Assembly (NCBI RefSeq): GCF_000613125.1
Contig: NZ_HG964497.1
Coordinates: 2,075,130-2,139,129 of the forward strand
Reading direction: 5' to 3'
Source: Bacillus sp. EB01
GTDB lineage: Bacteria; Bacillota; Bacilli; Bacillales; Cytobacillaceae
Length of the DNA stretch: 64,000 bases
Position 1 is the stretch's first letter; every line of letters starts with the position of its first letter. The notes under the pieces are model-generated. The model had not been told where the DNA came from, did not search any database, and saw only the letters and a list, made by a program, of their open reading frames with translations. Shown one piece after another: positions 1 to 7,719 of the stretch. Made by a program: the position numbers and the translations under genes.

Positions 1-50
1 GGGGGGGGGTTTCATCCCCCACTGATGGTTAGGTGAACCAATCGGATCTT

Positions 51-86
51 TAGGGACAGTTGCCCTTTAGGGCTTACTGTCCCTTA
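51..86. other. Hairpin at left edge, upstream of the first gene
   Basis: An inverted repeat AGGGACAGT / ACTGTCCCT (52-60 and 76-84) encloses a second small stem CCC/GGG. It is not followed by a T-run, so it is not a clear terminator. It could be the 3' end of a transcript that begins outside the window, or a structured leader. The first 20 bases (G9...C5) form another possible stem belonging to the missing left neighbour. Confidence 0.4.
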
Positions 87-100
87 AGAGTGGGATAAAA

Positions 101-156
101 TTCTAATCAATTTCTAATTTATCTTTCTCCCTTCTCTCATTTTCACGGGATATAGT
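101..156 (+). promoter_or_regulatory. Promoter with 11-bp-spaced TTCTAAT direct repeats
   Basis: TTCTAAT occurs at 101-107 and 112-118, exactly one helical turn apart. A -10-like TATAGT follows at 151-156, with no good -35 box at the normal distance. The same arrangement with the same 50-base offset precedes the paralogous gene at 1357. Direct repeats with 11-bp period in place of a -35 box are typical of OmpR-family response-regulator sites, so activator-dependent transcription is inferred. The regulator is not in the window. Confidence 0.55.
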
Positions 157-185
157 GAACCTGAAGACGATAAGGAGGAGATAAC

Positions 186-1124
186 ATGAAGAACAAACTG
201 TTGGTGGCAGGTTTGGTGGCAGGAGTTATCATTGGGGGAACGTTCACAGTGGGAGCAAGTGACAAGGATGACGTTGCCCGCCAGAATGATTCGAAGATGT
301 CAGGAATTGAAACTGAGCATGGCAAGACGTTTATTAAAACGGAATCAGCAAATGGGAACTCAGAAACAAGCGTTAAACAGCTTACTGTTGAGCAAGCAAC
401 GGAAATTGCAAAACGTGCAGCAAGCGGCGGGATTAAAGAAATAGAAACTGAATACGAACATGGCCGCCTTGAATACCATTTTGAATTTAAAGATGGCAGC
501 AAGGAAACTGAAGTCCGTATTGATGCTTTGACTGGCAAAGTCATCAGGGTAAAACTCGACGATGATGACAAAGATGATAATGAGCGCTCTGCTTCCGCCG
601 CCTCCAAAGTCGACAGTAAAACGGCTAATGATAAAGGCTATGACGACAATGGTGGAAATCGCAGTGATGAAGACAGCGATGATACCGGCTATGATGACAA
701 TGGCGGGAGTCGCAGCGACGATGACAGCGATGATACTGGCTATGATGACAATGGCGGGAACCGCAATGATGACGACAGCGACGATTCTGGCTACGACGAC
801 AATGGCGGGAATCGCAATGATGATGACAGCGACGATTCTGGCTACGACGACAATGGCGGGAACCGCGACGATGATGACCGCGGCGATTCTGGCTACGACG
901 ACAATGGCGGGAATCGCGATGATGATGACAGCGAAGATACTGGCTACGACGACAACGGCGAGAATCGCGATGATGATGACAGCGGTGATACTGGCTACGA
1001 CGACAACGGCGGGAATCGCGATGATGATGACAGCGACGATAGAGATGACGATGACGTAAAAAGCAGTAATGATAACGATAATGATCGCGGCGATGACGAT
1101 AATGATGATGACTATGACAGGTAA
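186..1124 (+). CDS. Secreted PepSY-domain protein with acidic 17-residue tandem repeats
   Basis: 312 residues. An N-terminal signal or anchor segment (residues 1-25, two Lys followed by AGLVAGVIIGGTF) is followed by one PepSY domain (about residues 60-120, with LTVEQATEIAK and the typical EVRIDALTGKV end). The C-terminal half is eight copies of a 17-residue unit, GYDDNGGNRDDDDSDDT and variants, plus a closing Asp-rich tail. PepSY domains are extracytoplasmic and are often linked to protease inhibition or cation-rich surfaces. The Asp/Asn repeats suggest calcium or other cation binding, which is inference. The start has AAGGAGG about 7 bases upstream. The next gene encodes a paralog with a nearly identical signal peptide, so the pair arose by duplication. 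No enzyme motif is visible. Confidence 0.8.
   Translation: MKNKLLVAGLVAGVIIGGTFTVGASDKDDVARQNDSKMSGIETEHGKTFIKTESANGNSETSVKQLTVEQATEIAKRAASGGIKEIETEYEHGRLEYHFEFKDGSKETEVRIDALTGKVIRVKLDDDDKDDNERSASAASKVDSKTANDKGYDDNGGNRSDEDSDDTGYDDNGGSRSDDDSDDTGYDDNGGNRNDDDSDDSGYDDNGGNRNDDDSDDSGYDDNGGNRDDDDRGDSGYDDNGGNRDDDDSEDTGYDDNGENRDDDDSGDTGYDDNGGNRDDDDSDDRDDDDVKSSNDNDNDRGDDDNDDDYDR
636..1043 (+). repeat. Eight 51-bp coding tandem repeats in the PepSY protein
   Basis: Eight in-frame 51-bp units encode the 17-residue GYDDNGGNR(D/N)DDDSDD(T/S) motif. Units differ mostly at synonymous or Ser/Thr/Asn sites, as expected for a slippage- or recombination-prone coding minisatellite. Copy number is likely to vary between strains. 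Confidence 0.9.
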
Positions 1125-1142
1125 ACATAGTTGAGAAAACAG

Positions 1143-1176
1143 AAGGTAGGATCCCATGGGATTCTACCTTTTTTAC
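1143..1176 (+). terminator. Intrinsic terminator after the first PepSY gene
   Basis: AAGGTAGGATCCCA / TGGGATTCTACCTT form a near-perfect stem ending in a T-run, 19 bases after the stop codon. It separates the two PepSY genes into independent transcripts. Confidence 0.85.
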
Positions 1177-1267
1177 TTTTCTAGCCTATTATGATTTTTC
1201 ATTAAAGTTCTTTCACAGATGCAGGCAGTAACTTGTTCAATTTGGAAATAAAACTGGGAGTATAAAA

Positions 1268-1323
1268 TTCTAATCATTTTCTAATCTTTCTCTTCTAATT
1301 CTCTCATTTTCACAGGTTATAGT
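1268..1323 (+). promoter_or_regulatory. Second promoter with the same TTCTAAT repeats
   Basis: TTCTAAT lies at 1268-1274 and 1279-1285 (11-bp period), with a third copy at 1293-1299, and TATAGT at 1318-1323. The distance from the first repeat to TATAGT is 50 bases, exactly as before the gene at 186. The shared CTCATTTTCAC just upstream of the -10 also matches. The two genes are therefore probably co-regulated. Confidence 0.55.
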
Positions 1324-1356
1324 AAAAATAAGAAGAAAACAAGGAGGATAAATAAA

Positions 1357-1806
1357 ATGAAAAACAAATTAATCTCAGCAGGATTGGTAGCAGGAATCAT
1401 TATCGGAGGAACATTTGCAGTAGGAGCAACTGAAAACGATGATGCAGCTTCTAAAAAATCACCTGCAACTTCTAACACAGTAACCAATGGCCAGCAAATC
1501 ACGCTTGAGGAAGCTACCGAAATCGCCAAACGTGAAGCAACCGGTACGATTGAGGATGTGGAGAAAGAAACTGAACATGGGCGCCTCGTTTATGAATTTG
1601 AATTTGAAGATGGCCCTAACGAAACGGAAGTTCATATCGACGCTGTCTCCGGCGAAGTTACTAGGGTGGAGCATGATAGAGATGACGACCGAGATGATGA
1701 CCTTGATGACCGCGACGATAATGACGATGACGACAATGATGATGATCTAAATGACTCTGATGACAAAGACGATAACGATGATGACAGTGACGATGAGCGC
1801 ATTTAA
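1357..1806 (+). CDS. Secreted PepSY-domain protein with acidic tail (short paralog)
   Basis: 149 residues. The signal segment MKNKLISAGLVAGIIIGG is nearly the same as in the preceding gene. A PepSY domain follows (about residues 45-108, with ITLEEATEIAKREA and EVHIDAVSGEV), then about 40 residues almost entirely Asp, Asn and Glu. It lacks the 17-residue repeats of its neighbour, so it is either the ancestral form or a contracted copy. ACAAGGAGG precedes the ATG at good spacing. It has its own promoter (1268-1323) and terminator. Function unknown. An extracytoplasmic cation-binding or envelope role is inferred from composition only. Confidence 0.8.
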   Translation: MKNKLISAGLVAGIIIGGTFAVGATENDDAASKKSPATSNTVTNGQQITLEEATEIAKREATGTIEDVEKETEHGRLVYEFEFEDGPNETEVHIDAVSGEVTRVEHDRDDDRDDDLDDRDDNDDDDNDDDLNDSDDKDDNDDDSDDERI

Positions 1807-1821
1807 CTAATTTTGTAGTAG

Positions 1822-1857
1822 AAAAGCAGAATCCTGACTTGAGGATTCTGCTTTTTT
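1822..1857. terminator. Bidirectional terminator between convergent genes
   Basis: AAAAGCAGAATCC / GGATTCTGCTTTTTT stem with a T-run on the plus strand and an A-run on the left that gives a T-run on the minus strand. It lies between the PepSY gene and the dehydrogenase, which converge here. Confidence 0.85.
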
Positions 1858-1858
1858 A

Positions 1859-3295
1859 TTATAACTGAAGTGAAATATATTTTATTTCCAGGAATTCGTC
1901 GATACCATGGTGGCTGCCTTCCCTGCCAAGCCCGCTTTCCTTCATGCCGCCAAATGGCGCCTGGGCCGTCGATGGAAGTGCGTCATTTACTCCAACAATG
2001 CCAAATTCAAGATTTTCCGAAAAATAAAATGCCTTCTTGAGTGATTGTGTATGTACATAAGCAGCAAGGCCATAAGGTGTATTGTTCGCTCGATGGATTA
2101 CTTCCTCATCATCCTTGTACGAGCTGACCGGTGCAACAGGTCCAAAAGTTTCCTCCTGCATGCAAACCATCTGATCTGTAACACCTGAGAGAATGAGAGG
2201 CTGCATGAAGTAGCCCTTCCCTTCTTCCACCTGGTGTCCAGAAATTATTGTTGCGCCCTTCGAAACTGCATCGTCGATATGCCGTTGGACTTTTTCAATG
2301 GCCCGGTAATCAATTAAAGGTCCAATGTCAACAGATTCACTAAGGCCGTTCCCTACCTTCATTTCCCTGAATGCTGCAGCGAACGCATCAAGGAATTCCG
2401 TCTCTCTGCTTTCGTGAACATAAATCCGATTCGCACATATGCAAGTTTGCCCTGCATTCCGAAATTTGGACTGAATCACCCCTTCTACAGCCGCAGGAAT
2501 GTCGGCATCCTCTGCAACAATAAAAGGTGCTAGCCCGCCAAGCTCCAGCGATACCTTTTTGACTGTATCTGCCGCTTTCCTCATCAACAGCTTACCAACT
2601 GGTGTTGAACCGGTAAACGTAATTTTTTTAACACGAGAATCTTCCATCCAGACATCGGAAACTGCAACAGCATCGGTTGTTGTCACAATATTAATGACAC
2701 CAGGCGGAATACCTGCTTCCTGCGCACATTCAGCGAGCAGCAAGGCTGTCAGTGGTGTAGCAGGTGCCGGCTTGATGACCGCAGTACAGCCTGCTGCAAG
2801 TGCAGGTGCGATTTTCCTAGTAATCATCGCAGCAGGGAAATTCCAGGGAGTGATGGCAGCAACGACACCGACCGGTTGTTTCTGGATAAGGATCCGCTTT
2901 GATCCGGATGAAGCTGGGATTGTTTCACCGTAAATCCGCTTAGCCTCCTCTGCATACCACTTCACAAATGAATTGGCATAGCTAATTTCTCCTCTTGCTT
3001 CCTGTAGCGGTTTTCCTTGTTCAGTCGTAATCATCACAGACAGCTCTTCTTTTCTTTCCTCAATAACCGTATACCATTTTTCGAGTAAGGATGCACGTTC
3101 ATGGGCGGTCTTTTTTGACCAAGTTAGAAAAGCTTCGTGTGCCGCGTCGACAGCAAATCTAGCCTGATCGGGTCCACCATCAGGCACATACCCGACTGGT
3201 TCGAGTGTGGCTGGATTTTCCACCATGAAGGTCTTTTCCATAAAAAGTGGTTCACCGTTTATGTACATTCCTTTCGTTGATTCGGATGTTGTCAT
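1859..3295 (-). CDS. NAD(P)-dependent succinate-semialdehyde-type aldehyde dehydrogenase
   Basis: 478 residues from the ATG at 3295, chosen over an upstream Met because AAAGGAGGG lies 7 bases before it. The aldehyde dehydrogenase family marks are present: TPWNFPAAM (oxyanion Asn), GSTPVGKLLM (cofactor loop), LELGGLAPFIV (general-base Glu), GQTCICANR (catalytic Cys) and EETFGPVAPV. Length and motifs fit the GabD group, which oxidises succinate semialdehyde to succinate at the end of the GABA pathway. The substrate cannot be fixed from sequence, and related family members act on other semialdehydes. No gabT or other GABA gene is adjacent. Single-gene unit with a shared terminator. Confidence 0.85.
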   Translation of the reverse strand: MTTSESTKGMYINGEPLFMEKTFMVENPATLEPVGYVPDGGPDQARFAVDAAHEAFLTWSKKTAHERASLLEKWYTVIEERKEELSVMITTEQGKPLQEARGEISYANSFVKWYAEEAKRIYGETIPASSGSKRILIQKQPVGVVAAITPWNFPAAMITRKIAPALAAGCTAVIKPAPATPLTALLLAECAQEAGIPPGVINIVTTTDAVAVSDVWMEDSRVKKITFTGSTPVGKLLMRKAADTVKKVSLELGGLAPFIVAEDADIPAAVEGVIQSKFRNAGQTCICANRIYVHESRETEFLDAFAAAFREMKVGNGLSESVDIGPLIDYRAIEKVQRHIDDAVSKGATIISGHQVEEGKGYFMQPLILSGVTDQMVCMQEETFGPVAPVSSYKDDEEVIHRANNTPYGLAAYVHTQSLKKAFYFSENLEFGIVGVNDALPSTAQAPFGGMKESGLGREGSHHGIDEFLEIKYISLQL

Positions 3296-3463
3296 TGCAA
3301 GCCCTCCTTTTGAAAAAAGTATAGCATCACTAATAGGGTTTTTGCTTACAGGAGACTCCGGAAAATACACCAAACGCAGTGGGGATTTAGTACTTTTTCA
3401 GTATTTAATCCCATCGTGATGTTGGTTATCATTAAATGAAAGCCTTTACATTTTGGAGGAGAT

Positions 3464-5296
3464 ATGATGATGCACTGGAGGCATTTTCATCTTGGATTTA
3501 CATTTTTGCTTCTTATCAATCTATTAATCGCCCCGTCCCTGGTCCAAGCAACTTATAAAACTACAAAACCAAAGGTATCTTACCCGCTTAAACAATGGGA
3601 AGCGGTATCCTATGACAGACCAGAGCAATATGCCAGCTTTACAACTAAAAAGGATTTTTTTATTAAGATGCGGGATGGTATCATTCTTACTGCTGACGTG
3701 CATCTTCCAGATGGCCCAGGCCCCTTCCCCGTCATCCTTACACAAACACCCTATAATAAAAACATGAATAGCAGTGAAAATCTTAATGAGTACTTTATTA
3801 AGCGCGGCTATGCACACCTGGTTGTCGATGTCCGGGGAACCGGCTCATCCCAGGGAACATGGGATTCATTTGGTGAGTCTGAGCAGCTTGACGGCAAAGA
3901 GCTTGTTGAATGGGCGGCATCACAGCAGTGGAGCAATGGCAAAGTGGGTTTGTACGGATCTTCGTATCGGGCAATTAACCAGCTGTTGACGGCTGCCCAC
4001 CAGCCAGAAGGCCTTAAAGCAATTTTTCCAATTGTCCCAATGGGGGATATGTTCCGCGACATCCTTATGTCCGGGGGAACCGTTAATACTGGCTTCATCC
4101 CACTTTGGCTTGGCCTTGTTACCGGCAGCGGTTTGATGCCGCCAACCTATACCCTTTCCGAACCAATCCTGGCATCGTCGGTTCTATTAGGGCATGCCGG
4201 GCAGACAACAGGTTTTCCAACAAGCACTTTGGCATCAGTCCTGACAGGCGGAGAATTTGCGTATGATGGGCCCCAAGCTTGGATGCGTTCGCCGCTAAGC
4301 GTCGCTGACCGTATCAAAGTTCCGGCCTTTTTCGCAGGCGGATTGCATGATTTATTTCAAAGGGGAACACCTCTTTTATATGAACGGCTTAAGGCTAATG
4401 GAATACAGACTAAGCTTTTGATGGGTAACTGGACACATGGAAACTATGGAAGCGGCCTGCCGGCAGATAATGTACCGACTCTTGACCATTTGGCACTGAG
4501 ATGGTTCGATCAGTATTTGAAAGGAATCAATACTAACATCGGCAGCATTCCGGATGTGACCCAATATGTAATCGGAGAAGACAAATTCGTTGTACAGCCT
4601 GGCTGGCCGCACCAAAAAACCGTAGCACAGCAATTTTATCTCAGGGCGGGGGGTCTTTTAACAAAGGAAACACCATCATTGCTCGAGATGCCAAAATCTA
4701 TGCTGCAGCAGCCATTGAACGGCGTCTGTTCAGGTAGCACGAATCAATGGATGGCTGGTATTCCGGATCCGATTCCATGCACGAAGGATAATCGATTAAC
4801 AGAATTGACCGAACTTACCTATACGACGGCACCGGCAAGTAGTGATTTACGCGTCTCCGGTCCAATTGCAGCCAAAATTTTTGCAAAAACAACGGCGAGG
4901 GAGCTTGTCCTTTCCGTCCGTGTTACGGATGTGTCACCGGATGGGTCATCCCGTGAAATTACTGCTGGCTGGCTTGCAGCCTCACACCGCGCTGTTGATG
5001 AAAGCAAGAGCCGCTTCCTTGACGGACAAATGATTCAACCGTGGCATCCCTTCACAAGGGAGGCAGCTATGGACGTAACACCTAATGAAGTGATGGAGCT
5101 GAATGTGGAAATCTTCCCTTCCAATTTTGTCATAAAAGAAGGACACAAACTTCGGGTCGCGATAGGCCCGAGTGACTTCCCGCATTCCATGTCACCGGCA
5201 CCGCAGCTCTTGAATCAGCTGGGCGGGATTGCGACAATCATGAACACGAAACAATACCCTTCTTCGATTGTCCTGCCTGTTGTACAGGAACAATAA
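3464..5296 (+). CDS. Secreted CocE/NonD-family (X-Pro dipeptidyl-peptidase S15-like) hydrolase
   Basis: 610 residues. A signal peptide (about residues 1-30, hydrophobic FTFLLLINLLIAPSLVQA) is followed by an alpha/beta-hydrolase. The segment MRDGIILTADVHLP, the oxyanion region QTPYNK, the turn DVRGTGSSQG and the nucleophile elbow GLYGSSYRA are all typical of S15/CocE enzymes. GLHD and THGNYG give the likely Asp and His. A C-terminal jelly-roll domain (from about residue 440) contains VRVTDV and LRVAIGPSDFP. Family members cleave acyl esters or X-Pro peptides. The elbow ends in Ala where Gly is usual. The start has TTGGAGGAGAT just upstream. An intrinsic terminator follows. Substrate unknown. 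Confidence 0.82.
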   Translation: MMMHWRHFHLGFTFLLLINLLIAPSLVQATYKTTKPKVSYPLKQWEAVSYDRPEQYASFTTKKDFFIKMRDGIILTADVHLPDGPGPFPVILTQTPYNKNMNSSENLNEYFIKRGYAHLVVDVRGTGSSQGTWDSFGESEQLDGKELVEWAASQQWSNGKVGLYGSSYRAINQLLTAAHQPEGLKAIFPIVPMGDMFRDILMSGGTVNTGFIPLWLGLVTGSGLMPPTYTLSEPILASSVLLGHAGQTTGFPTSTLASVLTGGEFAYDGPQAWMRSPLSVADRIKVPAFFAGGLHDLFQRGTPLLYERLKANGIQTKLLMGNWTHGNYGSGLPADNVPTLDHLALRWFDQYLKGINTNIGSIPDVTQYVIGEDKFVVQPGWPHQKTVAQQFYLRAGGLLTKETPSLLEMPKSMLQQPLNGVCSGSTNQWMAGIPDPIPCTKDNRLTELTELTYTTAPASSDLRVSGPIAAKIFAKTTARELVLSVRVTDVSPDGSSREITAGWLAASHRAVDESKSRFLDGQMIQPWHPFTREAAMDVTPNEVMELNVEIFPSNFVIKEGHKLRVAIGPSDFPHSMSPAPQLLNQLGGIATIMNTKQYPSSIVLPVVQEQ

Positions 5297-5303
5297 ATGA
5301 AAG

Positions 5304-5356
5304 AAGCTGTCCCAAAAGGTCTTGAAATCCATGACCTGTCGGGGCAGCCTTTTTAT
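5304..5356 (+). terminator. Likely terminator after the CocE-like gene
   Basis: An imperfect stem pairs AAGCTGTCCC with GGGGCAGCCTT (one bulge), with an inner GGTC/GACC stem, followed by TTTTTATTTTT. It begins 8 bases after the stop. Confidence 0.65.
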
Positions 5357-5464
5357 TTTTGCGCATTCCACTAAATTCAATCAAAAGGAATTTTCCTTCT
5401 GTATCTATACTAACTTCACATTACTTATTGACTGCCGAGCCAACTTCTTCAAGTTATTGATGGC

Positions 5465-5640
5465 CTAGTAAATACCTTTTTCTCGACGAATCTCCCTCTG
5501 CTGGCCCTAGTTCTGTCTAGTAAAAGCTTTTTTCTCGACGAATCTCACTCTGCCGGCCCTAGTTCCGTCTAGTAAAAGCTTTTTTCTCGACGAATCTCAC
5601 TCTGCCGGCCCTAGTTCCGTCTAGTAAATACTTCTTCTAA
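5465..5640. repeat. 52-bp tandem array (three units plus a partial unit)
   Basis: Units begin CTAGTAAA at 5465, 5517, 5569 and 5621, an exact 52-bp period. Each contains TTTCTCGACGAATCTC and a GCCGGCCCTAG block. Units two and three are almost identical. No open reading frame of interest runs through it. The surrounding 5357-6024 region has no gene. Confidence 0.85.
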
Positions 5641-5689
5641 ACTCTTCTCACTCGTTGTTTTTTCATAAGCTTTTCATTGTGCTATAGCA

Positions 5690-5960
5690 TAATTTCGTGC
5701 GATGTTATGCTACCGAAGAATACTCTTGTAGTGGCCTGAAGAAAATGTCGTACCATCAGTTTGATCTGTAACCATCATCGCATTCCAAGCCATGATGGTT
5801 ACAAGAAAATTGAGGAGCTATATCAAGGATGACAAATGGCTAGGCTCTGAACCGGACTGGCCCCTGGCCGCCCTAAGGTACGCAAAACTCCTCGTGACAA
5901 GCAAGATAGGCGTGTCTCTGCGATGATGATTCACAAGGGCTTTCTTTGGTTGGGGAAGAA
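5690..5960. repeat. Degenerate copy of the mosaic interspersed element, with hairpin
   Basis: The left part (TTCGTGCGATG...CCGAAG) matches an internal module of the copy at 52964-53288. The right part (CTCGTGACAAGC...GGCGTGTCTCTGCGATGATGATTC) matches the body of copies at 24167 and 56421. Between them lies a perfect 12-bp inverted repeat TGTAACCATCAT / ATGATGGTTACA (5767-5778, 5792-5803), found again with a paired change near 40264. No gene is seen here. Confidence 0.6.
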
Positions 5961-6024
5961 GAAATCACAGAGTCAAAAAGAGGGGGGCCCAAGCATACTG
6001 CTAGGACACCCTCCTCCTTTTTAG

Positions 6025-6573
6025 TTATAGTTTATTCAGGATGGTTGGAGCTGCCAATTTAATGAATTCCTCTGGAGGAAGTTCGCTATTCCTTTTCCAC
6101 TCGACTGAAGCCCCATAAAGACCCCAGCTTAACATGGCAGCTGTTAACTTTAATTCCGATTCCGTTTTCGTCGAATGCTTTTTTGCCAGCATATTATACA
6201 GAATGATTTCAATCTGCTCTCTAATAATTCGAGCGATCGTATCTTGATAACCGACATGGCAGCGGTTTGACAAAGTCATTTGGAAATTGGTGATAGCCAG
6301 GAACATACTGACAAGTGCATCCTCATCCAGTTCCTTATCAATGAAATCCTTGTCATTCAATTTAATCTGCAATACCTCAGACAGAACTTTTTCAAGAAGG
6401 TCGTATTTATCCTCGAAATGATAATAAAACGTAGCCCGGTTGATCATCGCCTCAGTTGTTAAATCCTTTATTGTAATATCCTTAAAATCCTTCTTCCCTG
6501 ACAATTCGATAAAAGAATCCATAATCAGCTTGCGGGTCCTGAGAATTCTTGGGTCTGTTTTTAACTCTTCCAC
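6025..6573 (-). CDS. TetR/AcrR-family transcriptional regulator
   Basis: 182 residues from a GTG start with AGGTGA 6 bases upstream. The N-terminal TetR helix-turn-helix is clear (residues about 10-55: TRKLIMDSFIEL, DITIKDLTTEAMINRATFYYHF, then DKYDLL). The C-terminal ligand domain resembles the DhaS-like TetR_C_8 type (IEIILYNMLAKK, WGLYGASVEW). Dimeric repressors of this type usually control a neighbouring gene. Here the divergent neighbour is the DsbA/SpxH-like gene at 6747, and a 25-bp inverted repeat lies between them. Effector unknown. Confidence 0.88.
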   Translation of the reverse strand: MEELKTDPRILRTRKLIMDSFIELSGKKDFKDITIKDLTTEAMINRATFYYHFEDKYDLLEKVLSEVLQIKLNDKDFIDKELDEDALVSMFLAITNFQMTLSNRCHVGYQDTIARIIREQIEIILYNMLAKKHSTKTESELKLTAAMLSWGLYGASVEWKRNSELPPEEFIKLAAPTILNKL

Positions 6574-6686
6574 TATGTGTCACCTACTTTTTCAACAATT
6601 TTCCCGATGTGTTGGATATACGACAGACCTGAAAAACTATTGGTTTTGATGATATTTATTATCCCCTAGAATAAAGATGAAGGCAA

Positions 6687-6711
6687 AGAACCAGCTTCCA
6701 AAGCTGGTTCT
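6687..6711. promoter_or_regulatory. Perfect 11-bp-arm inverted repeat between divergent genes
   Basis: AGAACCAGCTT-CCA-AAGCTGGTTCT lies 36 bases before the GTG of the DsbA/SpxH-like gene. No T-run follows on either strand, so a terminator is unlikely. It may be an operator for the divergent TetR protein or a leader hairpin. Confidence 0.45.
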
Positions 6712-6746
6712 ACTAGTAAACTAAAAATGAAAGCGGGGAGATTATT

Positions 6747-7673
6747 GTGGAAAGAAACAATAATATGGTTTGTGACTTGGAGACAGGTATTTGTGGGCCA
6801 GCTGAAGACAATGGCATTGAAATGATTAACTTCAATCAACCTAAGAAAACAATCAATCTTTACTATGTGACGGATCCAATTTGCTCACATTGCTGGGCGC
6901 TCGAGCCCGTGCTGCGCCGCTTTATCGAGCAGTATGGACATGTTTTTAATGTTCATACGGTGATGGGAGGTTTGTTGGAAAAATGGGGAGACGGACCTAT
7001 CGACCCCGCAAATGGAATCTTTAAACCTGCCGATGTTGCCGGCCATTGGAGAGAAGTTGGTGAGTACTCCCGGATGCCAATAGACGGTTCACTGATGATT
7101 GACAATCCGGTTCAATCATCCTTCCCTCCTTCCCGGGTTTTTAAAGTCATTCAGCGTAACCATGGTGATGAACTTGCCACTGAATACTTAAGGCGAGCAC
7201 GAGAGGAGCTTTTCGCCTTTAACAAAAACATTTCCGATAATTCAGTCCTGGTTGGAATCGTTGATAGCATCGGCCTTAACGGGGAAACGATTGTGAAAGA
7301 AGCCCATCAGCCGTCCGGACACCAGCTTTTAAATGAAGATTTTGCACTTTCAAGGAGCCTTGGCGTAAGAGGATTTCCAACGATCATTATGATGAATGAA
7401 GAAAATAAAGGTGTTAAAATGGTCGGCGCACGCCCGCTGGACTACTACGTTGACGGATTAAAGCAGGTCCTTGGCACTGGAGAGGTTCAGGTGAAGCAAG
7501 TGCCACTTCTTTCCTCCCTTCTGAAAAAAGAAAAGCTGCTGTTTTCTAAAGAAATTGAAGTGATGTATGACATTGAAAAATCTGATGTTGCTGCTTTTGT
7601 AAAAATAGAACTTTCACCAGGAAGTTTTCAGGCAAACGAAATCCTTGGGGAAGTGTATTATACATCGAACTAA
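6747..7673 (+). CDS. DsbA-family thioredoxin-fold protein, ClpXP adapter SpxH (YjbH)-like
   Basis: 308 residues. The GTG start is supported by GGGGAG 6 bases upstream. After a Cys-containing N-terminus (VCDLETGICG) comes a thioredoxin fold with the redox motif CSHC in DPICSHCWALEPV, an inserted helical domain, and the cis-Pro loop GVRGFPTIIM. The C-terminus (SKEIEVMYDI) resembles the end of B. subtilis YjbH/SpxH, the adapter that delivers Spx to ClpXP. The two Cys of CSHC are intact, so an oxidoreductase role (FrnE-like) is also possible. It is divergent from a TetR gene. Adapter versus oxidoreductase function cannot be decided from sequence. Confidence 0.75.
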   Translation: MERNNNMVCDLETGICGPAEDNGIEMINFNQPKKTINLYYVTDPICSHCWALEPVLRRFIEQYGHVFNVHTVMGGLLEKWGDGPIDPANGIFKPADVAGHWREVGEYSRMPIDGSLMIDNPVQSSFPPSRVFKVIQRNHGDELATEYLRRAREELFAFNKNISDNSVLVGIVDSIGLNGETIVKEAHQPSGHQLLNEDFALSRSLGVRGFPTIIMMNEENKGVKMVGARPLDYYVDGLKQVLGTGEVQVKQVPLLSSLLKKEKLLFSKEIEVMYDIEKSDVAAFVKIELSPGSFQANEILGEVYYTSN

Positions 7674-7679
7674 ATACAA

Positions 7680-7719
7680 AAAGAACTCGTCCGGAATTTT
7701 GAACCGGACGAGTTCTCTT
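7680..7719. terminator. Bidirectional terminator between convergent genes
   Basis: GAACTCGTCCGG / CCGGACGAGTTC stem. The minus-strand side ends in TTTTTGTA and the plus side in TCTTTA. It ends transcripts of both the DsbA/SpxH-like gene and the SNF2 gene. Confidence 0.85.

Noticed and set aside
1-20. G-tract and C-tract at the window edge
   Set aside because: Likely part of a structure belonging to an upstream gene outside the window. Nothing more can be said.
360-1157. Long hydrophobic minus-strand frame opposite the acidic PepSY repeats
   Set aside because: It is the antisense of Asp-rich codons (GAT/GAC give Ile/Val), has no ribosome site, and the plus-strand gene has a signal peptide and PepSY domain.
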